A stretch of 64,000 nt of DNA from assembly GCA_025463605.1 (NCBI GenBank), contig JAODAV010000003.1:1-64000 (forward strand), given 5' to 3'. Within the stretch, counting starts at the first letter, position 1. The number at the start of each line of letters is the position of its first letter. Made by a program: the position numbers and the translations under genes. Shown piece by piece: positions 16,910-24,620 of the stretch. Source of the stretch: Rhodoglobus sp. (GTDB taxonomy: Bacteria > Actinomycetota > Actinomycetes > Actinomycetales > Microbacteriaceae). The notes beneath the pieces were generated by a model. That model worked only from the letters and a program-made list of their open reading frames with translations, had not been told where the DNA came from and did no database searches.

Positions 16910-18382
16910 TCAGCCCAGTTCCGCGAGCCACGCCCAGGCGGACGCCTCCCACTTGGCGTATGCGTCTGGATAGGCGGAGATCTGCACGGCCTGGGCGGCT
17001 TGCGTGAGGGTCATGCCCTCCCAGCCGCGAATGTCCAGAAGTCCGCGCGTGTAACCGCGGTTGGGGTTGCTCGGGCCGCCGTAGAACAGTCGTGCTGCGT
17101 AGCTCGGCGTTGTGAGGAGGTCGACGGAGCCCCAGCCCGAACTGGGCCGTTGCTGGAACAATCCGACCGAGTCGCGGTCGCCCCAGTCGAGGTTACGCAA
17201 AGTCGACTCCTGCATCGCCGCGGCGAGCGCGATCGCAATGCCGGCGTCGGGCACACCGAGTTCCCGCCCGATCTGCACGATGATCGCGGCATTGGCTCGC
17301 ATCTCGTCGTTGAGGTAGGTGACGCTGCCACCGGTCGCGGCCGGCGCGGCCGCGCCCGGAATGACGAGGATGCCGCCCGAGTAGATGACGCTCGACCAGT
17401 CGAGCCCATTGGCGTCGAGGAGGGCCTGCGTGGTGATGCCGAACTTGCCCGCGATGCCCGAGAGCGTATCGCCGCCGGCGATCGTGTAGCTGCCGTTCGC
17501 GGGAGCGGGAGCGGGTGCAGGCGGAGCCGGGGGCGGTGTCTCGACGACGGGAGCGGCCGCGACGGGCGCCTCTACGGGAGGGGTGACGACGGGCGCGGTG
17601 TCGACGATGGGAGTCTCGCTCGAGACGAGCTCGGGCGTGGCGGGAGGCGGATCCGCCACGACCGGGTCGGCCAGCGGTGCTCCGGGGCCGACGAGGCCGG
17701 GAATGGCGATGGTCTGTCCTGGGTAGATGATGCTCGACCACCCGAGTCCGTTGGCGGTGAGCACGGAGATCGTGGAGACGCCGTGGCGCTCGGCGATGCC
17801 GCTGATCGTGTCGCCGGCGACGATCGTGTAACGGCCGCCCGCTGCCGCTTCGGCCGGGGCCTCGGCAACGGGGGCGGCGACGGAGCCGCTGCTCGTGAGC
17901 TTGAGTTGCTGCCCGGGGAAGATGATCGACGACCATCCCAGGCCGTTGAGTGCAAGCACGGATGCCGTCGACAGCCCGTAGCGACCGGCGATGTCGCTCA
18001 CGGTGTCGCCTGCGGTCACGGTGTATGTAACGGGCGCGGTGCCCGTCGCAGTGCGCACGACGGTCGCCGCCGTCGACTTGATGGCGGTCGTCGTCGCTGC
18101 CATCGCTTCGCGGATCGTCTTGCCGAGGTCGGATGTCGCCCCACGAGGCTTGAGCGGTGGTTTCGCGTTCACGGCTTCGACGGGCCCCGTGAGGTTGAGC
18201 GTCATGGCCGCCATCGAGCCGACGAGGATGATGGGCACGCTGTTGAACACGCCGCGCGCGATGCGGCTGCGCTCTAGGTGGCGCTGGCGTGCGGCATCCT
18301 CTTGGATCGCGGTAGTGGGTACTAGCCCCGCGAATACCGATCGGGCGACGCTCTCCGCGTCGTGCGCTGCTATGTCGCTCAT
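16910..18382 (-). CDS. Three-LysM cell-wall protein with lysozyme-like C-terminal domain
   Basis: A 490-aa envelope protein. It has a 44-residue N-terminal tail, a transmembrane helix at about 45-64, then three LysM repeats near 119-162, 184-227 and 300-342, each with the pattern Y-T-I/V-x-x-G-D-T-x-S-x-I-A and NGLGWSS. Proline/alanine-rich linkers separate them. The last 140 residues (AAAMQESTLRNLDWGDRDSV, GLFQQRPSSGWG) resemble the lysozyme-like domain of actinobacterial wall hydrolases, with the glutamate of MQES a candidate catalytic residue. It is co-oriented with pknL, 89 bases upstream of the latter's start. Predicted to bind and cleave peptidoglycan; activity is inference. Confidence 0.8.
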   Translation of the reverse strand: MSDIAAHDAESVARSVFAGLVPTTAIQEDAARQRHLERSRIARGVFNSVPIILVGSMAAMTLNLTGPVEAVNAKPPLKPRGATSDLGKTIREAMAATTTAIKSTAATVVRTATGTAPVTYTVTAGDTVSDIAGRYGLSTASVLALNGLGWSSIIFPGQQLKLTSSGSVAAPVAEAPAEAAAGGRYTIVAGDTISGIAERHGVSTISVLTANGLGWSSIIYPGQTIAIPGLVGPGAPLADPVVADPPPATPELVSSETPIVDTAPVVTPPVEAPVAAAPVVETPPPAPPAPAPAPANGSYTIAGGDTLSGIAGKFGITTQALLDANGLDWSSVIYSGGILVIPGAAAPAATGGSVTYLNDEMRANAAIIVQIGRELGVPDAGIAIALAAAMQESTLRNLDWGDRDSVGLFQQRPSSGWGSVDLLTTPSYAARLFYGGPSNPNRGYTRGLLDIRGWEGMTLTQAAQAVQISAYPDAYAKWEASAWAWLAELG

Positions 18383-18445
18383 GAGTGTTCCGTCCTACTC
18401 CCGGCCCCGAGAAGGCGCACGATCGCGTCCGACCGGCGTGAACTT

Positions 18446-18474
18446 ACCGTGTCACAGAAGACACACAGTGTCAA
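18446..18474 (-). promoter_or_regulatory. Candidate promoter of the LysM gene
   Basis: On the minus strand a perfect TTGACA (18474-18469) is followed after 17 bases by CACGGT (18451-18446), a weak -10 match. The leader to the ATG at 18382 would be about 55 bases. The stretch between the divergent genes (18383-18571) is locally AT-rich with repeated GTGTC/GACAC motifs, for example GTGTC-N6-GACAC at 18449-18464. Confidence 0.35.
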
Positions 18475-18571
18475 TCAAAGTGATTCGTGTGATTTGAATT
18501 AACATGACCGAAACATTTGCCTCCCGATCGGCCTCCCGCGCTTGGGCGCACGGCCGTGGCAGTCTTTAACC

Positions 18572-18913
18572 GTGACCGAAACACCCGGCATCAACTGGCT
18601 GACCATTCCCGACCTCACTGAGATGCTCGGCCTCAAAGTGAGCCAGGTGCGGCGGCTAATCGAGGATCGCGCGCTCCTCGCGAGCCGAATCGATGGGGTG
18701 TGGAAGGTACCCGAGCAGTTCATCGTCAACGGTGAACCGATGCACGAGCTCCGCGGCACCCTCATGGTGCTCGCGGACAGCGGGTTCACCAATGAGGAAG
18801 CCATGAACTGGCTGCTCAGCGAAGAGGCGAGCCTCGGCACCAGTCCCATCGCCGCGCTGCAAGCCGGCCGCAAGGCCGAGGTGCGCCGGGTGGCGCAGGC
18901 GCTCGGGTTCTAG
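18572..18913 (+). CDS. Rv2175c-type helix-turn-helix DNA-binding protein, probable PknL substrate
   Basis: A 113-aa protein starting VTETPGINWLTIPDLTEMLG, with a winged helix-turn-helix (LKVSQVRRLIEDRALLAS) and a C-terminal helical part. The mycobacterial homologue Rv2175c sits beside pknL and is phosphorylated by PknL on an N-terminal threonine, which lowers DNA binding. Here T2 and T4 lie in the equivalent tail. The GTG at 18572 is favoured over an ATG at 18542 because of family length and a CAGTCT box 6 bases upstream. It ends 11 bases from the convergent polyprenyl synthase gene. Confidence 0.82.
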   Translation: MTETPGINWLTIPDLTEMLGLKVSQVRRLIEDRALLASRIDGVWKVPEQFIVNGEPMHELRGTLMVLADSGFTNEEAMNWLLSEEASLGTSPIAALQAGRKAEVRRVAQALGF

Positions 18914-18924
18914 GGCGACGACGC

Positions 18925-20046
18925 TCAGGCGCTGCGGCGCGTTACCGTATCGGCGAGCTGCAGCAGTTGGGTGCGCGCGGACGGGGCAATCGGCGCCGTC
19001 GCGATCGCGTCCCGCGCGAGGCCCACGTTGTGGTCGATGATTCGCTCGATCTGATCCACGGCCCCACAGTCCCTGATTGCCGTACGGATCATCTCGACTT
19101 GTTGTGCGTCGAGCTCGGGATCGCCCAGCAGCTCGTCAAGCAGCGTGCGGGCATGAGGCGGCAGCGTCGTGCGGGCGAGCGCGATGAGAACCGTGCGCTT
19201 TCCCTCCCGCAGGTCGTCTCCGGCGGGTTTGCCGGTGACGACCGGATCCCCGAATACGCCGAGCAGGTCATCTCGCAGCTGATAGGCGACGCCGAGGGGG
19301 AGTCCGAAGGCGCGCAGGGAGCCGAGTTGGGGCAGGCTCGCTCCGCCGAGGGCGGCGCCGATCGCCAGGGGGGCCTGCACGCTGTACTTGGCCGACTTGT
19401 ACACGATCACGCGGTGCGCGCGCGCGAGCGCATCCGACTCCGGGTAGGTCGTCCAGGCGTTCTCCTCGAGAATGTCGAGGTACTGCCCGGCCGTGACCTC
19501 GGTGCGCATTCGCGTGAACTCCGCTCGGCCGGCCGGGCCCGCGGCAGGATTCGCGAGCAGCGCCGTGCCTTCGTCGAAAAGCTCGTCGCTCCAGCCGAGC
19601 AGCAGGTCGCCGAGCAGGAGCGCCGCGGACTGGCCGAACGCGGATGGGCTGCCGCGCCATCCGCTGCTCGAATGAACGGCGGCATAGAGCTTGTGGGCCG
19701 ACGGGGATCCCCGTCGGGTGTCCGAGTTGTCCATGATGTCGTCGTGCACGAGCGCGGCCGCGTGGAACACCTCGAGGGCCGCCGCAGCGCGCACGATGCC
19801 CGGCAGGTCCGCGGACACGGAGTCATCGGGGAGGGGGTCGAATCCGTCGGCCACACCGCTCGCGGCCTGCCAGCCCCAGTAGCAGAAGAGCGCCCGGAAT
19901 CGCTTGCCGCCTGACAAGAAGGTGCGCGCCACGTCGGTGAACGGCACGAGCTCGGGTGCGATGGCCGAGAGCTCCGCCGTTCGGGCCGAAATGAACTCGT
20001 CGATTCCCAGTTGAACTAGGTCAACTAACCGCGTACTCTCAGCCAC
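18925..20046 (-). CDS. idsA: Polyprenyl diphosphate synthase (IdsA-type)
   Basis: Trans-isoprenyl diphosphate synthase of 373 aa making geranylgeranyl or longer diphosphates for quinone, carotenoid or lipid-carrier synthesis. Both aspartate-rich motifs are present: LVHDDIMDNSDTRRG (FARM) and YQLRDDLLGVFGD (SARM), with GGKRFRALFCYWG before them. The start is GTG at 20046, 6 bases after a TAGGCT box. The chain length of the product cannot be predicted safely. Its location matches idsA2 (Rv2173) near pknL in mycobacteria. Confidence 0.92.
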   Translation of the reverse strand: MAESTRLVDLVQLGIDEFISARTAELSAIAPELVPFTDVARTFLSGGKRFRALFCYWGWQAASGVADGFDPLPDDSVSADLPGIVRAAAALEVFHAAALVHDDIMDNSDTRRGSPSAHKLYAAVHSSSGWRGSPSAFGQSAALLLGDLLLGWSDELFDEGTALLANPAAGPAGRAEFTRMRTEVTAGQYLDILEENAWTTYPESDALARAHRVIVYKSAKYSVQAPLAIGAALGGASLPQLGSLRAFGLPLGVAYQLRDDLLGVFGDPVVTGKPAGDDLREGKRTVLIALARTTLPPHARTLLDELLGDPELDAQQVEMIRTAIRDCGAVDQIERIIDHNVGLARDAIATAPIAPSARTQLLQLADTVTRRSA

Positions 20047-20052
20047 TTGCCT

Positions 20053-20058
20053 AGCCTA
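20053..20058 (-). promoter_or_regulatory. -10 box of a probable leaderless promoter (polyprenyl synthase)
   Basis: On the minus strand TAGGCT ends 6 bases before the GTG at 20046. A separate TACTAT box at 20076-20081 on the plus strand would serve the divergent DUF3040 gene, about 40 bases before its ATG. Confidence 0.5.
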
Positions 20059-20120
20059 GCCACGGCGCAGAGGCGTACTATGAAGCTTCAGCGTCAATCC
20101 CGAGGACCGAGGGGAACAGG

Positions 20121-20501
20121 ATGCCACTTTCCGAGCAAGAGCAGCGCCTCCTGGAAGAGATGGAGCGCAGTCTCTATCAAAACGATGCGGACTTCGTCGC
20201 CACCGTTAATCCCCGCCGTGGCAAGCCCAACTACACGATCCTCATTGTCGGTGTACTCATCGCACTCGGCGGGATCGCGACCCTCGTCGCCGGCGTGATC
20301 GTGCGACAGCCGCTCGTTGGTGTGCTGGGGTTCGCGATCATGTTCGCGGGCGTGCTTCTCGTAGTAGCCCCGCCGCGCCGCGGCTCGGTTTCCGCTGCGC
20401 AGCAGGCGGCGCCCGACGCGTCGCACGGCCGGAGCAACTCGCCGCGATTCATGGACAATCTGAACGAGCGTTGGGACAAGCGCCAGGACGGGCGCGACTA
20501 G
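20121..20501 (+). CDS. DUF3040 membrane protein
   Basis: A 126-aa protein of the actinobacterial DUF3040 family (Rv2169c type). The N-terminus MPLSEQEQRLLEEMERSLYQ is the family hallmark. Two transmembrane helices follow (about 35-57 and 63-83), then a basic, serine-rich cytoplasmic tail. Function is unknown; the gene is regularly found just before the dcw cluster. GGGGAACAGG precedes the ATG. A strong terminator follows at 20534-20560. Confidence 0.88.
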   Translation: MPLSEQEQRLLEEMERSLYQNDADFVATVNPRRGKPNYTILIVGVLIALGGIATLVAGVIVRQPLVGVLGFAIMFAGVLLVVAPPRRGSVSAAQQAAPDASHGRSNSPRFMDNLNERWDKRQDGRD

Positions 20502-20533
20502 CTCCACAACCCTCCACTTCCTCTCCCCATTCA

Positions 20534-20560
20534 GGGCCAGCCGCGCGGCTGGCCCTTTTT
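20534..20560 (+). terminator. Rho-independent terminator after the DUF3040 gene
   Basis: GGGCCAGCC-GCGC-GGCTGGCCC forms a perfect 9-base stem with a 4-base loop, followed by TTTTT. It separates the DUF3040 gene from the dcw operon. The rest of the 243-base gap (20502-20744) holds the MraZ boxes and otherwise nothing I recognise. Confidence 0.9.
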
Positions 20561-20679
20561 CGTTGCCTAAGCGGGCGATTCGAGCTCATATACCGCTATT
20601 TCCCTCCACTGGGCACGGCCCGAGAAAACAGCCCAGTATGGGGGTCAAACTACGAGAATGCCTCCATTTCCGTTGTTTA

Positions 20680-20706
20680 GTGGTGGAAAGTGGAGTAAAG
20701 TGGAGG
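20680..20706 (+). promoter_or_regulatory. MraZ boxes upstream of mraZ
   Basis: Three direct repeats with exact 10-base spacing: TGGTGGAAAG, TGGAGTAAAG and TGGAGGACAC, giving two AAAGTGGAG units. MraZ proteins bind arrays of TGGGN or AAAGTG repeats spaced one helical turn apart upstream of their own gene. An inverted CCTCCATTT copy lies at 20661-20669. Distance to the mraZ start is about 40 bases. Confidence 0.75.
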
Positions 20707-20744
20707 ACACCTGAATCCGGGCCGGAGAACGAGGGGAGGCTGCC

Positions 20745-21176
20745 GTGTTCCTCGGTACCTATTCCCCGAAGCTCGATGAGAAGGGCCGCCTCATTCTTCC
20801 GGCCAAGTTCTGGGATGAGCTCGGCGGCGGCGTCGTCGTCGCGAAGGGCCAGGAGCGCTGCCTCTACGTGTTCAGCGAGCGCGAATTCGAGGTCGTCTAC
20901 GAGACGGCGCGAAAGGCATCTCTCACCAACAAGGAGGCTCGGGACTACTTCCGCGTGCTGCTCTCCGGAGCGCACCAGGAGCTCCCGGACAAGCAGCACC
21001 GCGTGACAATTCCCGCTGCACTGCGCGAATACGCCGGCCTCGATCGCGAACTGACAGTGATCGGCGCAGGAACACGCGCGGAGATCTGGAACACCGAAGC
21101 CTGGAACAGCTACTACGCGACCGCCGAGTCGGGCTACGTGGACACGTCGGAGGAGGTGATCCCCGGGCTCTTCTGA
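20745..21176 (+). CDS. mraZ: Transcriptional regulator MraZ
   Basis: First gene of the dcw cluster; a ring-forming AbrB-like DNA-binding protein that controls its own operon (143 aa). It has the two SpoVT-AbrB half-domains: [20 protein letters not shown] and the second [18 protein letters not shown]. The GTG start follows GGGGAGG by 5 bases. Direct-repeat boxes upstream are the expected autoregulatory sites. Confidence 0.95.
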   Translation: MFLGTYSPKLDEKGRLILPAKFWDELGGGVVVAKGQERCLYVFSEREFEVVYETARKASLTNKEARDYFRVLLSGAHQELPDKQHRVTIPAALREYAGLDRELTVIGAGTRAEIWNTEAWNSYYATAESGYVDTSEEVIPGLF

Positions 21177-21178
21177 GC

Positions 21179-21258
21179 CCTTGGCGCTGACCCTCAGCCG
21201 TACGCCCTGGCTTTCTTCCCCGAAGCCAGGTCGCACCGGATGGGGATCAGCGCCAAGG
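21179..21258 (+). ncRNA. Structured RNA element between mraZ and rsmH
   Basis: A perfect 12-base outer stem, CCTTGGCGCTGA (21179-21190) with TCAGCGCCAAGG (21247-21258), encloses an inner 8-base hairpin CCTGGCTT/AAGCCAGG (21206-21213 with 21223-21230). There is no U-tract, so it is not a plain terminator. It lies directly before rsmH (mraW). An actinobacterial mraW RNA motif has been described upstream of mraW-containing operons; whether this is that motif needs a covariance search. It could also be an RNA processing or attenuation site. Confidence 0.6.
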
Positions 21259-21275
21259 ACCCGTCACCGGTCACC

Positions 21276-22229
21276 ATGGCAGACAACGCAATCCACACCC
21301 CCGTCATGCTCGAGCGCACGGTCGAGCTGCTTGCCCCAGCGCTGGAGCGCGAGCGTGCGGTGCTCGTCGACGCGACCCTCGGCATGGCCGGGCACGCCGA
21401 AGCCTTCCTCGAGCGCTTCCCGGGGCTCACGCTCGTCGGCATCGACCGCGACACGGATGCTCTCGCCATCGCCCAGCGCCGCCTCGCGCCGTTCGGGGAT
21501 CGCATTCACCTCGTACACGCCGTCTACGACGAGTTCGCTCGCGTGCTCGCAGACCTCGGCATCCCGCGCGTGTCAGGCGTGCTCTTCGATCTCGGCGTCT
21601 CCTCTCTGCAACTCGACCGCACCGAGCGCGGCTTCTCCTATTCGCAGGATGCTCCGCTCGACATGCGAATGGATGCGACGGGGGAGCGCACCGCGGCTCA
21701 CATTCTCGCGACGTACAGCGAATCGGAGCTGCGTCGCATCTTTTACGAGTACGGCGACGAGAAGCTCGCCCCCCGGTACGCGAGCCGCATCGTGCAGCGC
21801 CGTCAGGAGCGCCCCCTGGAGACCTCCGCAGAACTCGTGGAACTCATCATCGCGGCGACGCCCGCCGCAGCCCAGCGCGCCGGGCACCCGGCGAAGCGGG
21901 TCTTCCAGGCACTGCGCATCGAGGTCAATGAAGAACTCGCCGTGCTGGAGCGCGCGATCCCGGCCGCTGTGGATGCCCTCGAGGTCGGCGGTCGCATCGT
22001 CGTGCTCGCGTACCAGTCGCTCGAGGACCGGATCGTCAAGCGCGTGCTGCAGGCGCGCGCCGCCTCGACCGCACCGCGAGGCCTTCCCGTTGAGTTGCCC
22101 GAGCACCGTCCCGAGCTCAAACTGCTCGTGCGCGGGGCGGAACTCGCCACCGACGAGGAGAAGGCCGCCAACCCGCGCGCCACACCCGTGCGCCTGCGGG
22201 CCGCCGAGAAGCTGCGGGAGGTGGCATGA
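21276..22229 (+). CDS. rsmH: 16S rRNA (cytosine-1402-N4)-methyltransferase
   Basis: SAM-dependent methyltransferase acting on 16S rRNA C1402 (about 317 aa), formerly MraW. Motifs: [13 protein letters not shown] at the start, SAM loop [36 protein letters not shown] and the C-terminal [16 protein letters not shown]. Two starts are possible. The ATG at 21240 sits inside the RNA stem-loop region; the ATG at 21276, just after it, gives the usual family N-terminus and is chosen. Neither has a convincing Shine-Dalgarno sequence. The stop overlaps the ftsL start (ATGA). Confidence 0.92.
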   Translation: MADNAIHTPVMLERTVELLAPALERERAVLVDATLGMAGHAEAFLERFPGLTLVGIDRDTDALAIAQRRLAPFGDRIHLVHAVYDEFARVLADLGIPRVSGVLFDLGVSSLQLDRTERGFSYSQDAPLDMRMDATGERTAAHILATYSESELRRIFYEYGDEKLAPRYASRIVQRRQERPLETSAELVELIIAATPAAAQRAGHPAKRVFQALRIEVNEELAVLERAIPAAVDALEVGGRIVVLAYQSLEDRIVKRVLQARAASTAPRGLPVELPEHRPELKLLVRGAELATDEEKAANPRATPVRLRAAEKLREVA

Positions 22230-22807
22230 GCGCCAACCTCGCCTACGCGCGTCCGCTGTCCGCCCCGCGGCGCGTGGAACGCCCTCGCCACATCGAGATC
22301 GTCGCAACGCGCGCCCAGCGGCGCGCACGCCCCAAGCTCGCGTACGCCGTCGTCACAATCGCGAGCCTCTTCGCGATCTTCGCCGCGCAATTGCTTCTCA
22401 GCATCGTCGTGTCGCAGGGCGCGTACGACATCGCGAGCCTCAAGTCCGACCAGAAGGAGCTGCTGCGCACAGAGCAGGACCTCAGGGAGAAGCTCGACCG
22501 GCTCGACTCGACCCAGAACCTCGCGGCGCAGGCCGCTCATCTGGGCATGGTTCCCAACCCCAGCCCCCTCGCTCTGAATCTCACCTCGGGCGGCGTGTAC
22601 GGCATGCCGGGTAGTGCCGATCCCACAGGATGCGGGGGTGCGTGCAATCTCGTTCCGAACGCCCTCACCACGGGAATCCCGCTCGTCGACCCTGCCGCGC
22701 CCACCGCGAACCCTTCGGCCGGATCTCGTACCGCAGCGGCCACGTCAGCGTCGAAATCGGGCCAGCCGACTGTCGTCGAGGCCTTGCCCGCCCCCGTCAC
22801 ACACTGA
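22226..22807 (+). CDS. ftsL: FtsL-like septal protein
   Basis: A 193-aa bitopic membrane protein at the ftsL position of the dcw cluster. A basic cytoplasmic tail is followed by one transmembrane helix (about 38-62, [20 protein letters not shown]), then a coiled coil ([20 protein letters not shown]) and a proline/alanine-rich C-terminal tail. FtsL acts with FtsB/DivIC and FtsQ to activate FtsW-FtsI at the septum. Sequence conservation in this family is low, so the call rests on topology and position. It overlaps rsmH by 4 bases. Confidence 0.85.
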   Translation: MSANLAYARPLSAPRRVERPRHIEIVATRAQRRARPKLAYAVVTIASLFAIFAAQLLLSIVVSQGAYDIASLKSDQKELLRTEQDLREKLDRLDSTQNLAAQAAHLGMVPNPSPLALNLTSGGVYGMPGSADPTGCGGACNLVPNALTTGIPLVDPAAPTANPSAGSRTAAATSASKSGQPTVVEALPAPVTH

Positions 22808-22822
22808 GCGAACCGGTACCCA

Positions 22823-24553
22823 ATGAGAACGCGACGCAGCCGGGCCCGCATCTCCATCGCGGTGGTGATGGTCTTCGCGGTCGTGTGCATCTTCTTCGTG
22901 CGGCTCGTCGACATCCAGCTCGTGCAGGCCGATGAGCTCAACGCGGAGTCTCACGACAAGCGTGCGCAATCGCTCGTGACGTACGGCGTGCGCGGCTCGA
23001 TCATCGACGCCAACGGCGCCGTGCTCGCCGACAGTGTCGAGCGCTATGACATCACGGCCTCGCCCCGCAACGCATTCGACCGCGAGAACGCCACGGCTGT
23101 CGTGACGGAGGCGCTCGGCCGTATCACCGCGATCACGGGGCAGGATCCCACCGAGCTCATGGCCGCGCTGATGGCCGATCCCGCTGCCGACTTCGCCTAT
23201 CTCGCTCAAGGGGTGACCCTCGAGAAGTTCCACGCCGTGCGCGATCTCGACATTCCGTGGGTGTACTTCGAATTGCGCCCGAGTCGCACCTACCCGAACG
23301 GGGCCATCGCGGGCAACCTCGTCGGTTTCCGCAACGGCGGGCCGGGCGCAGGACTCGAGATCACCGAGGACGAGTGCCTCGCCGCGACGAACGGCGAGGC
23401 GACCTACGAGAAGGCCGAGGACGGCACCATGCTGCCCGGCAGCCTCGTCACTGAGACGAAGCCCAAGAACGGCGGCACCCTTCGCCTGACGATCGACCGG
23501 GACCTGCAGTGGTATGTGCAGCAGCGCATGATCCAGACAGTGCAGCAGCTCGGCGCGACCTGGGCAACGGCCGTGGTCATCCGTATCAGCGACGGGCACC
23601 TGATGGCCGTTGCGGACTATCCCTCGATCGACCCCAACAACCTCAACGATGCGCCCCAGAACGCTTTCGGGTCTCTTGCGTTCAGCACGCCGTATGAACC
23701 GGGCTCAACGGTGAAGGCGCTGACGGCCGCGTCGCTGATCGACGCGGGCGTGGCGACCCCCGCGAGCCAGGTCGTCTCTCCCTATGCGCTCACCCTCGAA
23801 GACGGCGGCGTGATCACCGATGCGCTCTATCACGGCGACGAGAACCTCACGCTCGCGGGGGCCCTCGTTGAGTCATCCAATACGGCGATCGCGCAATTCG
23901 CCACCTGGTTGCCCGCCCAGCAGCGGCACGACTATCTCACCGCCTTCGGCTTCAACGACTACACCGAGGTCGGGTTCAACGGTGAGTCGAGCGGCCTCGT
24001 GCACCCGGCGGACGAGTGGGATGTGCGCACGAACCGCACCGTCCAGTTCGGCCAGGGCCTGCAAGTGACGTCGGTGCAGGTGGCGAGCGCCTACCAGACG
24101 CTCGGCAATGGCGGTGTGCGGATGCCCGTGACGCTCGTCGAGGGCTGCGAGTGGCCCGACGGCACGGTCACCGACTTGCCGTCGACCGAGGGTCGGCGCG
24201 TGGTCTCGGAATCTGCGGCGGACCAGACGATCGCGATGATGGAGATGGTGGCGACCTCGAGCAGCTCGGCCCCCAACTTGCAGATCCCGGGCTACCGCGT
24301 CGCGGTGAAGAGCGGTACGGCCCAGGTCGCGGAAGACGGTGGGTACGCGAGGGACAAAGCCGTGCTGTCGTATGCAGGGGTCGCGCCGGCCGACGATCCG
24401 CAATACGCCGTCGTCGTGACCGCAGGCGTGCCAGCTAACATATTGTCTGGCGTGATGGCCCCGACCTTCCGAGACGTCATGGCCCACACGCTCACGACTT
24501 TCCGAGTCGCGCCGTCCGCCGAACCAGGACCGGACCTTCCACTGAGGTGGTGA
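22823..24553 (+). CDS. ftsI: Septal peptidoglycan transpeptidase FtsI (class B PBP)
   Basis: Class B penicillin-binding protein of 576 aa that crosslinks septal peptidoglycan. A transmembrane anchor is at about 10-32. The dimerisation domain (VRGSIIDANGAVLADS) is followed by the transpeptidase domain with the active-site serine S295 in PGSTVKALT, SSN in VESSNTAIA and KSGT in VAVKSGTAQVAE. It has no C-terminal PASTA repeats. It normally precedes murE; here murF follows after 67 bases. Confidence 0.94.
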   Translation: MRTRRSRARISIAVVMVFAVVCIFFVRLVDIQLVQADELNAESHDKRAQSLVTYGVRGSIIDANGAVLADSVERYDITASPRNAFDRENATAVVTEALGRITAITGQDPTELMAALMADPAADFAYLAQGVTLEKFHAVRDLDIPWVYFELRPSRTYPNGAIAGNLVGFRNGGPGAGLEITEDECLAATNGEATYEKAEDGTMLPGSLVTETKPKNGGTLRLTIDRDLQWYVQQRMIQTVQQLGATWATAVVIRISDGHLMAVADYPSIDPNNLNDAPQNAFGSLAFSTPYEPGSTVKALTAASLIDAGVATPASQVVSPYALTLEDGGVITDALYHGDENLTLAGALVESSNTAIAQFATWLPAQQRHDYLTAFGFNDYTEVGFNGESSGLVHPADEWDVRTNRTVQFGQGLQVTSVQVASAYQTLGNGGVRMPVTLVEGCEWPDGTVTDLPSTEGRRVVSESAADQTIAMMEMVATSSSSAPNLQIPGYRVAVKSGTAQVAEDGGYARDKAVLSYAGVAPADDPQYAVVVTAGVPANILSGVMAPTFRDVMAHTLTTFRVAPSAEPGPDLPLRW

Positions 24554-24574
24554 GCTGAGAGAGACGAGGATCGC

Positions 24575-24619
24575 GTGAGCGCACGAGCCCCGAAGCCGCA
24601 GCGGCCGGGAAACCTGTGA
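24575..24619 (+). pseudogene. murE: Possible 5' remnant of murE (14 codons)
   Basis: A GTG with GAGGA 4 bases upstream opens a 14-codon frame, VSARAPKPQRPGNL, ending in TGA one base before the murF start. MurE belongs exactly here in the dcw order, and related MurE proteins open with a short basic stretch ending in R-P. The frame looks like the first dozen codons of murE joined in phase to its last codons, as after an in-frame deletion. A chance short frame is the alternative. MurE is essential, so an intact copy must exist elsewhere if this is real. Confidence 0.5.
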
Positions 24620-24620
24620 C

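Noticed and set aside
18383..18571. c-di-AMP (ydaO-type) riboswitch in front of the LysM gene
   Set aside because: Such riboswitches control wall hydrolase genes in some actinobacteria, but I could not see the conserved ydaO core sequence or fold here.
23500..24553. Frameshift or fusion joining ftsI to murE
   Set aside because: ftsI ends normally after the KSGT motif and its C-terminal strands; nothing resembling the MurE ATP loop lies between it and murF.
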